This document shows, one piece after another, positions 35,196-43,600 of a DNA stretch of 43,600 nt (position 1 is its first letter; the number at the start of each line of letters is the position of its first letter). Both the position numbers and the translations under genes were made by a program. A model generated the notes under the pieces. That model was not told where the DNA came from and did not search any database. It saw only the letters and a list, made by a program, of their open reading frames with translations. The DNA is from Lonepinella koalarum. GTDB taxonomy: Bacteria > Pseudomonadota > Gammaproteobacteria > Enterobacterales > Pasteurellaceae. Location of the stretch: the NCBI GenBank assembly GCA_030525745.1, contig JAUNED010000016.1, positions 1 through 43,600 of the forward strand. The letters run 5' to 3'.

Positions 35196-36056
35196 ATGAA
35201 GCATATTCTTTCGATTCAATCTCATGTCGTGTATGGCTATGCCGGCAATAAAGCAGCAACCTTCCCTATGCAATTAAATGGTGTTGATGTATGGGCATTA
35301 AATACCGTGCAATTTTCCAACCATACTCAATACGGCAAATGGGGAGGTATGGTAATGCCGAAAGAACAGATCGGTGATATTGTACAAGGCATTGATAATA
35401 TTGGAGCATTAGAAAAATGTGATGCAATTTTGTCCGGTTATATCGGTTCTGCCGAACAAGTGCAGGAAATTGCTAACGCAGTAGATTTTGTCAAAAGCCG
35501 TAATCCAAAAGCGATTTATCTTTGCGATCCTGTCATGGGACACCCAGATAAGGGGTGCATTGTTGCCGATGGCGTACGTGAAGGACTCATTGAGATTGCC
35601 ATGCCGAAAGCGGACATTATTACACCAAACCTAGTAGAATTGCGTGAATTAAGTGGTTTAATTGTTGAAAATTTCGAACAAGCTCTCGAAGCGGTAAAAG
35701 TCATTTTAACCAAAGGACCAAAAACCGTATTGGTAAAACACTTAAGTAAAGTCTCACAAAATACCGACAAATTTGAAATGTTACTTGCCACCCAAGAAGG
35801 TATTTGGTTGTTAAGTCGCCCATTATATGAATTTGCGAAAGAACCAGTGGGTGTCGGTGATTTAACCGCAGGGCTTTTCTTGGCGAACTTACTCAACGGC
35901 AAATCTGCATTAGAAGCCTTTGAATTTACCGGGAATGCAGTGAATGACGTAATGGCAAAAACCTACGAATTAGGTTGTTACGAATTACAACTGATTGCCG
36001 CACGCCATTTAATTATGCAGCCTGCTTCCCAATATAAAACAGTTAAAATTGCTTAG
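35196..36056 (+). CDS. pdxY: Pyridoxal kinase PdxY
   Basis: Ribokinase-fold kinase phosphorylating pyridoxal in the B6 salvage route. The start [21 protein letters not shown] is the family N-terminus; [24 protein letters not shown] and [11 protein letters not shown] follow, and the anion-hole and catalytic Asp lie in [17 protein letters not shown] (about 217-233). Length is 286 (E. coli PdxY 287). It resembles PdxY rather than PdxK because of its N-terminus and length. AAGGATACCAA precedes the ATG. It is followed by a compact terminator and tilS. Confidence 0.95.
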   Translation: MKHILSIQSHVVYGYAGNKAATFPMQLNGVDVWALNTVQFSNHTQYGKWGGMVMPKEQIGDIVQGIDNIGALEKCDAILSGYIGSAEQVQEIANAVDFVKSRNPKAIYLCDPVMGHPDKGCIVADGVREGLIEIAMPKADIITPNLVELRELSGLIVENFEQALEAVKVILTKGPKTVLVKHLSKVSQNTDKFEMLLATQEGIWLLSRPLYEFAKEPVGVGDLTAGLFLANLLNGKSALEAFEFTGNAVNDVMAKTYELGCYELQLIAARHLIMQPASQYKTVKIA

Positions 36057-36072
36057 TTTTTTTATACTAAAT

Positions 36073-36093
36073 GTGGGCTGAAGCCCACTTTTT
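36073..36093 (+). terminator. Terminator-like hairpin abutting the tilS start
   Basis: GTGGGC (36073-36078) pairs with GCCCAC (36083-36088) around TGAA, a stable tetraloop-like turn, and is followed by TTTTT. Only 3 bases separate the T-tract from the tilS ATG at 36097. Confidence 0.75.
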
Positions 36094-36096
36094 CTT

Positions 36097-37383
36097 ATGA
36101 ACCTACAATCCCGCTTTGCAACAAAACTTAAGCACAAAGCTTATCTCATTGCATTCAGTGGTGGATTAGATTCCACCGCTCTGCTCTATTTATTTGCAAA
36201 ACAACAGAAAATTCAACCGCACTTAACACTACGAGCCATTCATATTCATCACGGTTTAAGCCCAAATGCAGATAGTTGGGCGACACATTGCCAGCAAATT
36301 TGTCATCGGCTTGGCATTCCGTTGATTATCGAAAAAGTGAAAATCAATCCTCAAAACGGCATTGAACAAGGGGCAAGGGAAGCGCGTTATCAAGCCATCC
36401 AAAAATATCGGCAAACAGAGGAAATTGTTGCTACTGCGCATCATCTTCAAGATCAAACAGAAACTTTTTTTCTTGCCTTAAAACGTGGTAGTGGCATTCA
36501 AGGATTATCAGCGATGCAAAGTGAAAGCACGGTCTATAATCTGCCGATTCTCCGCCCTTTGCTGGAATTCAGTCGGGCTGAATTATTCGCTTATGCAACA
36601 CAACATCAGCTTTGTTGGATTGAAGATGAAAGCAATAACGACAATCGTTTTGAGCGTAATTTTTTACGCCATGAAATTTTACCTCAACTTCGCCAACGCT
36701 GGGAGTTTTGGGATCAAGCTGTTGCACGTTCAGCCCAACATTGTTTTGAACAACAACAATTAATTAACGAATTATTGCAACCTCTATTTGAGCAAAAATA
36801 TAACAAACTCGACCGCACTTTTTCCCTGACAGATTTTGCAACATACAATGAGAACAAACAAAATGCCTTGCTTAGAATGTGGCTGACTGAATTACAACAA
36901 ACAATGCCAAGCCAAGTACAACTACAAGAAATTCGGAACAAGGTAATTTTTGCGAAAATAGATAGCAATCCGCAATTTCAGCTGAATAATAAAATCATTC
37001 GCCGTTATCAGCAGCGTTTATATTTAACGGAAAAATTTGCGGATGTAAAAAATTTCTACCAAGAAATTCAGTTGGGAAAAACGCTTGATTTACCCGATAA
37101 TCTCGGCACATTTGAATTATCTAAAACAGTTAATTTTCTGACCGCACTTTGGACAATAGGAAAACAAACTTACCAAACTGATTTACCGCTTACAACACAA
37201 AAAATCCATATCAAATTTGGCTATTCTAATCCTGTTCGTTTGTTGGGCGATACTCATCATCGAGACATCAAAAAAGTATGGCAAAACCTTGCTGTACCAC
37301 CTTGGCAACGTAGCCGTATTCCGCTGATTTTCTACGGTGAAAAACTGAAAAGCGCAGTAGGATTTTTTACAACGGATGAATAA
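36097..37383 (+). CDS. tilS: tRNA(Ile)-lysidine synthetase
   Basis: Converts C34 of the CAU-anticodon isoleucine tRNA to lysidine so that it reads AUA; essential. The PP-loop ATP-binding motif SGGLDS lies at 21-26, with HIHHGLSPNADSWA, the TAHHLQDQTETFFLALKRGSG stretch and LRPLLEFSRAEL following. The C-terminal substrate-binding domain ends in WQRSRIPLIFYGEKL. Length is 428 (E. coli 432). No Shine-Dalgarno is visible because a terminator-like hairpin occupies the region; no upstream in-frame start exists (TGA at 36079). Three USS copies in the same orientation lie inside (36216, 36812, 37141). The next gene starts at or just after its stop. Confidence 0.95.
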   Translation: MNLQSRFATKLKHKAYLIAFSGGLDSTALLYLFAKQQKIQPHLTLRAIHIHHGLSPNADSWATHCQQICHRLGIPLIIEKVKINPQNGIEQGAREARYQAIQKYRQTEEIVATAHHLQDQTETFFLALKRGSGIQGLSAMQSESTVYNLPILRPLLEFSRAELFAYATQHQLCWIEDESNNDNRFERNFLRHEILPQLRQRWEFWDQAVARSAQHCFEQQQLINELLQPLFEQKYNKLDRTFSLTDFATYNENKQNALLRMWLTELQQTMPSQVQLQEIRNKVIFAKIDSNPQFQLNNKIIRRYQQRLYLTEKFADVKNFYQEIQLGKTLDLPDNLGTFELSKTVNFLTALWTIGKQTYQTDLPLTTQKIHIKFGYSNPVRLLGDTHHRDIKKVWQNLAVPPWQRSRIPLIFYGEKLKSAVGFFTTDE

Positions 37384-37387
37384 AGAT

Positions 37388-38560
37388 ATGATGAATACCC
37401 ATACCGAAAAACCAACAAATGTGATCGCCTTTGCCTTCTTATTCATTGCTTTTTTAACCGGCATTGCATCCTCTTTTCAACAACCTACATTAAGCCTGTT
37501 TTTAACCCAAGAAATTCAAGTTTCTCCGGTCATGATGGGGTATTTTTATGCGTTAAATGCGATTATCGGCATTGTATTAAGCCAAATTTTGGCAAAATAT
37601 TCAGATAAACTGCCTGATCGCCGCAAAGTAATTTTGTTTTGCTGCCTATTAGCCACCTTGGGATGTTTGATATTTGCCTACAACCGCAATTATTATGTAT
37701 TGCTGATCATCGGCACAGCATTACTGGGGTTAGGATCAGCCTCCAATCCACAATCTTTTGCAATGGCAAGAGAATATGCTGATAGCACAGGCAAAGACAC
37801 CGTCATGTTTTCCACTATTATGCGAACCCAAATTTCGCTGGCGTGGATTGTCGGCCCACCTTTATCTTTCAGTGTGGCATTAAATTGGGGCTTTGATTGG
37901 ATGTATCTGATTGCAGCATCAGCGTTTTTGTGCAGTGCATTAATTGCAACGACGTTGTTGCCGCCCATTGCTCGTAAAAAAAATTTATCCAGTTCAAGAT
38001 TACAAGCACCAAATACCTATCGAAAAAGTGTTGCTTATCTGTTCACTATGATTTTTTTGGTCTTCACTTGCAATAGTATGTATTTGATTAATATGCCTTT
38101 ATATATTATTCACGCACTTAATCTGGATCCTCAATTAGCCGGTATTTTAATGGGGACAGCCGCCGGCTTGGAAATTCCGATTATGATCCTCGGCGGTTAT
38201 TTAACCAAATATTTTTCCAAAAAATCGTTAGTATTCAGTGCAATACTGGCAGGATTTATATTTTATCTCGGTTTGTTATTTGTACATCATGCGTGGCAAT
38301 TGATTGTTTGGCAGATTTTCAATGCCATTTTTATTGGTGTTATGGCAACTCTAGGTATGGTCTATTTTCAAGATTTAATGCCAAATCAAGCCGGTGTCGC
38401 CACAACATTATTCAGCAATGCAGCAAAATTAAGTTGGGTGAGTGGTGGCATATTGGCCGGATTAATCTCTCAATCTTGGGATTACCACGGCGTGTTTTAT
38501 CTTTCTCTGATTGCTTTAACTATCGCTATATATTGCTTGTATAAAGTGCGGTCGGTTTAA
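37388..38560 (+). CDS. setB: Sugar efflux transporter of the SetA/SetB family (MFS)
   Basis: Twelve-segment major-facilitator exporter of about 390 residues. FLFIAFLTGIASSFQQPTLSLFL, FCCLLATLGCLIFAYNRNYYVLLI, SLAWIVGPPLSF, LMGTAAGLEIPIMILGGY and YFQDLMPNQAGVATTLF align closely with E. coli SetB, which expels lactose, glucose and some glycosides. The physiological substrate here is unknown. The start is ambiguous: ATG at 37376 would overlap tilS by 8 bp, while 37388 and 37391 lie just after its stop. It is probably co-transcribed with tilS. A USS forms its last codons (38544-38552). Confidence 0.87.
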   Translation: MMNTHTEKPTNVIAFAFLFIAFLTGIASSFQQPTLSLFLTQEIQVSPVMMGYFYALNAIIGIVLSQILAKYSDKLPDRRKVILFCCLLATLGCLIFAYNRNYYVLLIIGTALLGLGSASNPQSFAMAREYADSTGKDTVMFSTIMRTQISLAWIVGPPLSFSVALNWGFDWMYLIAASAFLCSALIATTLLPPIARKKNLSSSRLQAPNTYRKSVAYLFTMIFLVFTCNSMYLINMPLYIIHALNLDPQLAGILMGTAAGLEIPIMILGGYLTKYFSKKSLVFSAILAGFIFYLGLLFVHHAWQLIVWQIFNAIFIGVMATLGMVYFQDLMPNQAGVATTLFSNAAKLSWVSGGILAGLISQSWDYHGVFYLSLIALTIAIYCLYKVRSV

Positions 38561-38597
38561 GCAAAGTTTTATCACTCACTCGTTTAAATAGCACAAA

Positions 38598-38615
38598 GGG
38601 GCGAAAATTCGCCCC
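38598..38615 (-). terminator. Hairpin after rnpB
   Basis: GGGGCGAA / TTCGCCCC (38598-38605, 38608-38615) forms an 8-bp stem about 10 bp past the rnpB 3' end. On the minus strand it is followed by only TTTGTGC, so it is a modest terminator; it also lies after the SetB-like gene on the other strand. Confidence 0.65.
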
Positions 38616-38625
38616 CCCTAGAATG

Positions 38626-39010
<385 letters not shown>

Positions 39011-39017
39011 GTTGCAC

Positions 39018-39023
39018 AGTATA
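39018..39023 (-). promoter_or_regulatory. -10 element of rnpB
   Basis: TATACT on the minus strand (39023-39018) lies 7 nt before the predicted first base of rnpB, as expected for a sigma-70 start. The -35 region is not a clear match (TTTCAC at 17 bp). Confidence 0.55.
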
Positions 39024-39096
39024 ACGGAATTTTCCCTAGAGTGAAATGAAAACTTAGGCTAAAATAACCGCACTTTAGGCTAAATTCAGGCTTTTT

Positions 39097-40032
39097 ATGG
39101 ATTATTTACAAAATGCACGAAGAACTCTCCAGATTGGCGAACAAGCATTAGCTAAATTAAGCGCCGGTTTAGACGACCGTTTTAACCAAGTCATCAACGC
39201 AATTTTACACTGCGAAGGGCGTATTGTCGTCAGTGGCGTTGGCAAATCCGGACTTATCGGGCAAAAAATTGTGGCCAGTCTTGCTTCAACCGGCACGCCA
39301 AGTTTTTTCCTCCACCCGACAGAAGCCTTTCATGGTGATTTAGGCATGCTGAAACCAATTGATGTAGTAATTTTGATTTCTTATAGCGGTGAAAGCGATG
39401 AAGTCAATAAACTGATCCCAAGCTTAAAAAATTTTGGCAATCAAATCATCGCATTAACATCTAATCCACAGTCAACCTTAGCTCGTCATGCGGATATTGT
39501 ACTGGATATTTCTGTGGAACAGGAAGCTTGTCCCAACAATCTTGCGCCAACTACTTCAACATTAGTCACGTTAGCTTTGGGTGATGCCATCACTGTCGCA
39601 CTGATTCATGCTCGAGATTTCAAACCGGTGGATTTTGCTAAATTCCATCCGGGTGGTTCATTAGGTCGCCGTTTGCTTTGCCGAGTAAAAGATCAAATGC
39701 AAACCCGTTTACCGATAGCTTCAATATCTACCACTTTTACCGATTGTTTAACTATTATGAACGAAGGTAGAATGGGCGTGGCATTGGTGATGGAAAATCA
39801 ACAATTACAAGGCATTATCACCGATGGCGATATACGCAGGGCATTAAGTGCAAACGGAGCCGACAGCTTAAACAAAACTGCTGCCGATTTAATGACTAAA
39901 AACCCGAAAACGATTCATCAAGATGAATTTTTATCTGCTGCCGAGCAATTTATGAAAACGAAAAAAATCCATTCCTTAGTGGTCGTCGATGATGAAAACA
40001 ACGTGGTTGGCTTAGTAGAATTTTCCAGTTAA
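39097..40032 (+). CDS. kdsD: D-arabinose-5-phosphate isomerase
   Basis: Interconverts ribulose 5-phosphate and arabinose 5-phosphate, the first step to Kdo of lipopolysaccharide. The N-terminal SIS sugar-isomerase domain (about 30-180) includes VVSGVGKSGLIGQKIVASLASTGTPSFF, HPTEAFHGDLGM and ISYSGESDEV. Two CBS domains follow (about 205-260 and 270-311), with IITDGDIRRAL in the first. Length is 311 (E. coli 328). It is followed after 10 bp by kdsC, so the two genes form a Kdo operon. A USS (39067-39075) lies just upstream, and CAGG precedes the ATG. Confidence 0.95.
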   Translation: MDYLQNARRTLQIGEQALAKLSAGLDDRFNQVINAILHCEGRIVVSGVGKSGLIGQKIVASLASTGTPSFFLHPTEAFHGDLGMLKPIDVVILISYSGESDEVNKLIPSLKNFGNQIIALTSNPQSTLARHADIVLDISVEQEACPNNLAPTTSTLVTLALGDAITVALIHARDFKPVDFAKFHPGGSLGRRLLCRVKDQMQTRLPIASISTTFTDCLTIMNEGRMGVALVMENQQLQGIITDGDIRRALSANGADSLNKTAADLMTKNPKTIHQDEFLSAAEQFMKTKKIHSLVVVDDENNVVGLVEFSS

Positions 40033-40042
40033 GGATTAAACA

Positions 40043-40585
40043 ATGCAGGAAAAATTAAAAAAAATAAAATTCGTGATCACCGATGTCGATGGCGTACTCA
40101 CCGACGGTTTATTACACTATGATGCCAATGGTGAAGCCATCAAAAGTTTCCACGTCCGAGACGGTTTAGGGGTAAAAATGCTCATGGAACAGGGGATTCA
40201 AGTAGCAGTTCTATCTGGTCGTTCCTCACCAATTTTGCAAAAACGCATTCAAGATTTGGGTATCAAACTCGCTTTTCTCGGTAAATTAGAAAAAGAAAGT
40301 GCCTGTCTTGAATTAATACGTCAAGCGGGAGTCTCTGCGGAAGAAACTGCTTATATCGGTGATGATTCTGTGGATTTACCGGCATTTGCTACTTGCGGCC
40401 TGTCTTTTGCTGTCGCTGATGCAGCGGATTATGTCAAAAAACATGCCGATTATGTTTTAACCCTCGGTGGCGGAAAAGGCGCATTCCGTGAAATGTCGGA
40501 TATGATTTTACAAGCGCAAGGTAAAAGCGACATTTACACCACCGCCGAAGGCTTTTTAAAATCCGTGAAAAATATGGCGCAATAA
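40043..40585 (+). CDS. kdsC: 3-deoxy-D-manno-octulosonate 8-phosphate phosphatase
   Basis: HAD-family phosphatase releasing Kdo from Kdo 8-phosphate. The nucleophile motif is DVDGVLTDG with Asp14 and Asp16, motif II is VLSGRSSPI, and motif III/IV is AYIGDDSVDLPAF. It lacks a large cap domain and acts as a tetramer in the known H. influenzae protein (HI1679), which also has 180 residues. It is directly downstream of kdsD. A USS-pair terminator follows, so no lpt genes are attached here, unlike in E. coli. Confidence 0.96.
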   Translation: MQEKLKKIKFVITDVDGVLTDGLLHYDANGEAIKSFHVRDGLGVKMLMEQGIQVAVLSGRSSPILQKRIQDLGIKLAFLGKLEKESACLELIRQAGVSAEETAYIGDDSVDLPAFATCGLSFAVADAADYVKKHADYVLTLGGGKGAFREMSDMILQAQGKSDIYTTAEGFLKSVKNMAQ

Positions 40586-40590
40586 GGCTC

Positions 40591-40634
40591 AAAAGTGCGG
40601 TTAAAATTCGTTAGATTTTCTGACCGCACTTTTT
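40591..40634 (+). terminator. Terminator made of two inverted USS copies after kdsC
   Basis: AAAAGTGCGGT (40591-40601) pairs with ACCGCACTTTT (40623-40633) around a 21-nt loop and is followed by T. It lies between the convergent kdsC and RidA-family genes, though the RidA gene ends 30 bp further on. Confidence 0.75.
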
Positions 40635-40663
40635 GCTGAAAGACATTTCTCTCAAACTTATTT

Positions 40664-41014
40664 CTAAATTGCTGCCGTCACTACAATTTCTACTTTCCAG
40701 CTTGAATCTGCCAACTTGGCTTCTACACAGGCTCTCGGCGGAGCATTATTTTCAGCCACCCATTCGTCCCAAGCTCTGTTCATTTCGGCATAATCCTGCA
40801 TATCCGCCAGAAAAATTTGTGCCATTAAAATACGGCGCTTGTCCGTATTTACTTGTGCCAATAAATGATCAATTAAATTTAACACATCTTTCGTCTGTTC
40901 ATATATAGGCTGATTTGGCGTATTTTCCGGCACTTGTCCGGCTAAATAAGCCACAGCATTATGTACTGCCACTTCTGAATAACGTTTTCCCACTAACAAT
41001 CGTTGAATAGTCAT
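40664..41014 (-). CDS. RidA/YjgF/YER057c family protein, YoaB-like
   Basis: A 116-residue protein of the RidA superfamily, closest to E. coli YoaB: MTIQRLLVGKRYSEVAVHNAVAYLAGQVPEN, RILMAQIFLADMQDYAEMNRAWDEWV and the ending APPRACVEAKLADSSWKVEI. The arginine in PPRACVEA corresponds to the residue needed for enamine/imine deaminase activity in RidA, so deamination of reactive enamines is plausible but unproven for this subgroup. The frame extends to 41071, but GAGGGG lies 7 nt before ATG at 41014. It is transcribed against its neighbours. Confidence 0.9.
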   Translation of the reverse strand: MTIQRLLVGKRYSEVAVHNAVAYLAGQVPENTPNQPIYEQTKDVLNLIDHLLAQVNTDKRRILMAQIFLADMQDYAEMNRAWDEWVAENNAPPRACVEAKLADSSWKVEIVVTAAI

Positions 41015-41119
41015 TTTATACCCCTCATTAAAAAATATACAATTTCCGCAAAAGTGTATATCATTTTGCACTAAAACCCACTAAAATTCTCAATTATTTT
41101 TAAATGAGAATCTTTTCCA

Positions 41120-41836
41120 ATGAAACTGCTAATTTCTAATCAACATGGTGCGATTGTGATGGCTCTCATGCCATTTTTGTATGGGATGTTGCTTTCCAAT
41201 CCTATTTGGCAACATTTTTTCCTGTTGCTGTCGTGGTTTTCACTCTATTTGATGACTTATCCCTTTTTAAATCTGTTTAAAGGCCGAAATCTTGAGCTTT
41301 ATCGCAAATGGACGCTAATTTACGGTGTAGCTTGTTTTCTATTTTCCCTTCCTGCATTTTTCCATAACTGGAAAATCATTTATTTTGTCTTTGCTATTTT
41401 AGCACTAAGTCCAATCAGTATTTACTACATAAAACAAAAAGATGAACGTGCCTTGGGCAATGATTTTAACGGAATTCTAATTTTTGCCATTGCAGGTATG
41501 GCCGCCTATTATTTTGCCGACAGTCAATTTGATGAAAAAATCTGGTGGGTGGCATTACTACCGAGTATATATTTTATTGGTTCGACTTTTTATGTGAAAT
41601 CAGTATTACGAGAACGAAAAAATCCACTATACATGAAAATCTCTGTGATTTTCCATACGCTTTCTATCGTTATTTTCTTACCTTGGCAACAATATTGGCT
41701 TGCACTAGCTTTTATTACACCTTTTATTCGAGCCGTTTGGATACCCAAATTAAAGCTTTCCACCAAACAAATCGGTTTGATTGAAGTGGCGGTGAGCTTG
41801 ATCTTTTTTGCTTTACTGTTAATAGCCAGTTTATAA
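41120..41836 (+). CDS. YwiC-like family membrane protein
   Basis: A 238-residue inner-membrane protein with about seven or eight hydrophobic segments. The N-terminus ISNQHGAIVMALMPFLYGMLL carries the NQHGA pattern of the YwiC-like family named after a Bacillus protein, and FIRAVWIPK lies near the C-terminus. The function is unknown. In some bacteria these genes sit near nitrate respiration loci; nothing like that is here. The antiporter gene starts 132 bp downstream with a USS pair between. GAG precedes the ATG but the Shine-Dalgarno is weak. Confidence 0.8.
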   Translation: MKLLISNQHGAIVMALMPFLYGMLLSNPIWQHFFLLLSWFSLYLMTYPFLNLFKGRNLELYRKWTLIYGVACFLFSLPAFFHNWKIIYFVFAILALSPISIYYIKQKDERALGNDFNGILIFAIAGMAAYYFADSQFDEKIWWVALLPSIYFIGSTFYVKSVLRERKNPLYMKISVIFHTLSIVIFLPWQQYWLALAFITPFIRAVWIPKLKLSTKQIGLIEVAVSLIFFALLLIASL

Positions 41837-41968
41837 GGGCTGTTAATCATAGCCAAAATAGTGTTAAAAGTGCAGTCAATTTTTTGGGTGTTTTTAAATT
41901 CTGCTTTAATAATGACCGCACTTTCCTTATACTACACCTATCTTTTACTTCACCTAAACGGTTATTTT

Positions 41969-43288
41969 ATGAGCATTTACAGCTATATTTGTTTTCTTTC
42001 AGCCATCGCCATTTTACTCGGTTTTTTAACGAGTAAAATTAGCGATAAAATCCAATCGACTATAGCCATCAGTGCTTCGGCAATGATTGGCTCACTACTG
42101 CTATTATTCTTCGGCTATTTAGGCTGGTTTAATCTCGACAGTATCGCTATCGACACAATGAAACAATTAGATTTCAAAAGCTTCCTATTAAACGGTATTT
42201 TAGGCTTTTTACTGTTTGCCGGTGCATTAGGCATTAAATTACCCGTAATGAAAGATCAAAAATGGGAAATTGCCACCTTTGCTTTATTCTCTACTTTTGC
42301 TTCCACCTTTATCATCGGTTTTTTAATTTATTGTGCGGCTCGTTTAGTCGGATTAGAAATCGACTTTATTTACTGTATTTTATTTGGCGCATTAATTTCA
42401 CCGGACGACCCTATCGCAGTACTTGCTATTATCAAAAACTTGCGAGCTCCCAAACGCTTATCAATGCAAGTGGAAGGTGAATCCTTATTTAATGACGGTG
42501 TCGGATTAGTGATTTTCACTACCGTATTGGCCGTTGCCTTTGGTGGACAAGAACCCACATTTAATGGCGTAGTAGGCCTATTTTTACACGAAGCTATCGG
42601 TGGGATTTTATACGGCTTAGTGTTGGGTTTAGTCGCACATTTATTGATTTCCTCCACCGATGACGGTAGCTTGGAAATGCTCTTAACCCTAACCATACCA
42701 ACCGCAGGATTTATGCTTGCCTCCGTATTGCATGTTTCCGGTGCATTAGCAATGGTTGTTTCAGGTATTATGATTGGTAACTGGACACGTAAAAAAGGCT
42801 TCTCCGAACAAAGCCAACGCTATTTAGACCATTTTTGGGAAATGATCGATCACTTCCTCAATTCCTTATTATTCTTCTTGATTGGTTTTGCATTGCTATT
42901 AGTTGATTTTACTTTCCAAGGTTTCTTGTTAATGTTACTGGCCATTCCTATTTGCTTGGCAGCACGCTATTCAAGTTTATGGATGCCGTTCCAGCTGATG
43001 AAAAAATTCCGTACTTACAATCCTTATACACTCAAAGTTCTCACTTGGGGAGGGTTGCGTGGCGGTTTATCCCTTGCGATGGCATTATCTATTCCTAGTG
43101 GCGTCGCATTTATTGAGGGAACAGACAAAGATGTACGAGATTTAATTTTGCTGATGACTTATGCGGTAGTTATGTTCTCCATTTTGATCCAAGGTGTCAC
43201 TATTGAAAAAATGATACAAAAAGCAAAAATCGTTGATCCAAATCGTGAAGAATATTTGCGTGAAGAACAACATATCAAACCGCATTAA
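41969..43288 (+). CDS. Sodium:proton antiporter, CPA1 family (NhaP-like)
   Basis: A 439-residue inner-membrane antiporter with 12 or so hydrophobic segments. LISPDDPIAVLAII (around residue 145) has the acidic pair used for ion binding, followed by EGESLFNDGVGLVIF, GALAMVVSGIMIGN, and TWGGLRGGLSLAMALSIP near the C-terminus. These are CPA1 hallmarks; Na+ or K+ in exchange for H+ is likely. The open frame reaches 41861, but that stretch crosses a USS pair. ATG at 41969 starts directly before the first membrane segment, so I chose it, although its Shine-Dalgarno is weak. Confidence 0.9.
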   Translation: MSIYSYICFLSAIAILLGFLTSKISDKIQSTIAISASAMIGSLLLLFFGYLGWFNLDSIAIDTMKQLDFKSFLLNGILGFLLFAGALGIKLPVMKDQKWEIATFALFSTFASTFIIGFLIYCAARLVGLEIDFIYCILFGALISPDDPIAVLAIIKNLRAPKRLSMQVEGESLFNDGVGLVIFTTVLAVAFGGQEPTFNGVVGLFLHEAIGGILYGLVLGLVAHLLISSTDDGSLEMLLTLTIPTAGFMLASVLHVSGALAMVVSGIMIGNWTRKKGFSEQSQRYLDHFWEMIDHFLNSLLFFLIGFALLLVDFTFQGFLLMLLAIPICLAARYSSLWMPFQLMKKFRTYNPYTLKVLTWGGLRGGLSLAMALSIPSGVAFIEGTDKDVRDLILLMTYAVVMFSILIQGVTIEKMIQKAKIVDPNREEYLREEQHIKPH

Positions 43289-43308
43289 TACTACTCAATA
43301 CTACAAAG

Positions 43309-43345
43309 AAAAACGTGGGTAAAATAACATTTCCCACGTTTTTTA
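43309..43345 (+). terminator. Terminator after the antiporter gene
   Basis: AAAAACGTGGG (43309-43319) pairs with CCCACGTTTTT (43333-43343) around a 13-nt loop, followed by T. Confidence 0.88.
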
Positions 43346-43500
43346 TGCTCATAAACGCCCATAAAAATCTTTATAATCTCATCATCCTACTAAAATAAAT
43401 CTAGATGAAGAGAAATATCCCTCACTCAAAATACAAGAAAAATTGACCGCACTTTTGCAATAAAGCAAAAACAATAACCTCTCAAATCACTAATAAACAA

Positions 43501-43524
43501 AAAACCGGAGTTTCCTCCGGTTTT
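43501..43524 (-). terminator. Terminator of the outer-membrane protein gene at the window end
   Basis: AAAACCGGAG (43501-43510) pairs with CTCCGGTTTT (43515-43524) around TTTC. It starts 25 bp past the stop of the gene that enters at 43600, and has T-tracts on both strands. Between 43345 and 43500 only a single USS (43446-43454) is visible. Confidence 0.85.
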
Positions 43525-43548
43525 TGCTTGGTTAGCATAGGCTTAAAA

Positions 43549-43600
43549 CTACCACTGATACCCAACCCCTACAGAGCCGCCGATGTCGCCGCGGGTGTTG
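43549..43600 (-). CDS. Outer-membrane beta-barrel protein, autotransporter-like C-terminus (partial)
   Basis: Only the last 16 codons are in the window: NTRGDIGGSVGVGYQW followed by TAG. Alternating small and hydrophobic residues with a final aromatic Trp fit the last strand of an outer-membrane barrel recognised by the Bam complex. The SVGVGYQW ending is like that of trimeric autotransporter adhesins (YadA anchor domain, as in Hia/Hsf), but other barrel proteins end similarly. The codons are clearly more GC-rich than the surroundings. A terminator follows. Confidence 0.6.
   Translation of the reverse strand, partial: NTRGDIGGSVGVGYQW

Noticed and set aside
41861-41968. N-terminal extension of the CPA1 antiporter
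   Set aside because: It is mostly a USS pair with a one-base mismatch and has no good ribosome-binding site, although it does read as a hydrophobic stretch.

Overview
The window is ordinary core chromosome of a gammaproteobacterium of the family Pasteurellaceae. The DNA is AT-rich. By eye I count about 39 exact copies of the 9-base uptake signal AAGTGCGGT/ACCGCACTT, the Haemophilus influenzae-type USS used by the Haemophilus/Aggregatibacter/Pasteurella branch, where well under one is expected by chance. Nearly all proteins are close in length and motif to H. influenzae or E. coli orthologues. I cannot name the species.

Layout. 1-412: truncated infC (-). 679-5647: a BASS-family carrier (-), dsbD (+), a DoxX protein (+) and hldE (-). 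5788-8056: lpxL/htrB, dapD and ycgL (+). 8187-9215: a three-gene YqjD/YqjE/YqjK-like membrane cluster (-). 9487-10803: argA (+) behind paired ARG boxes. 10931-14532: a PTS EIIBC permease, an AEC transporter and mdh (-). 14748-16100: argR and a TIGR01777 epimerase (+), with argR divergent from mdh as in E. coli. 16170-21678: grpE (-) divergent from nadK, then recN and yciC-yciB-yciA-yciI (+). 21731-33658 is almost entirely minus strand: mepS-like NlpC/P60 lipoprotein, qseC/qseB, a DUF1294 protein coupled to glyA, a SIMPL protein, purD/purH behind a near-perfect PurR box, grxD, a lemA-TPM-TPM cluster and ompA. 34171-38560: accA, pdxY, tilS and a SetB-like exporter (+). 38626-39010: rnpB, the RNase P RNA (-). 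39097-43288: kdsD, kdsC (+), a RidA-family protein (-), a YwiC-like membrane protein and a CPA1 Na+/H+ antiporter (+). 43549-43600: the last 16 codons of an outer-membrane, autotransporter-like protein (-).

Links between genes. Lipopolysaccharide inner-core and lipid A supply is represented four times: hldE makes ADP-heptose, lpxL/htrB acylates lipid A, and kdsD and kdsC make Kdo. The arginine repressor gene argR and its likely target argA lie 4 kb apart, and both carry two ARG boxes exactly 21 bp centre to centre. purH-purD and glyA (C1 supply for purines) are on one strand. Many terminators are built from two USS copies in inverted orientation.

I found no phage, insertion sequence, CRISPR array, tRNA, defence system or clearly new multi-gene system. 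The most useful observations are regulatory: a probable AUU start for infC, ARG and PurR operators, an unexplained 15-bp palindrome before glyA, a USS overlapping a GTG start, and a terminator-like hairpin abutting the tilS start. The poorly characterised clusters are the YqjDEK-like genes, lemA-TPM-TPM and the DUF1294 gene coupled to glyA.
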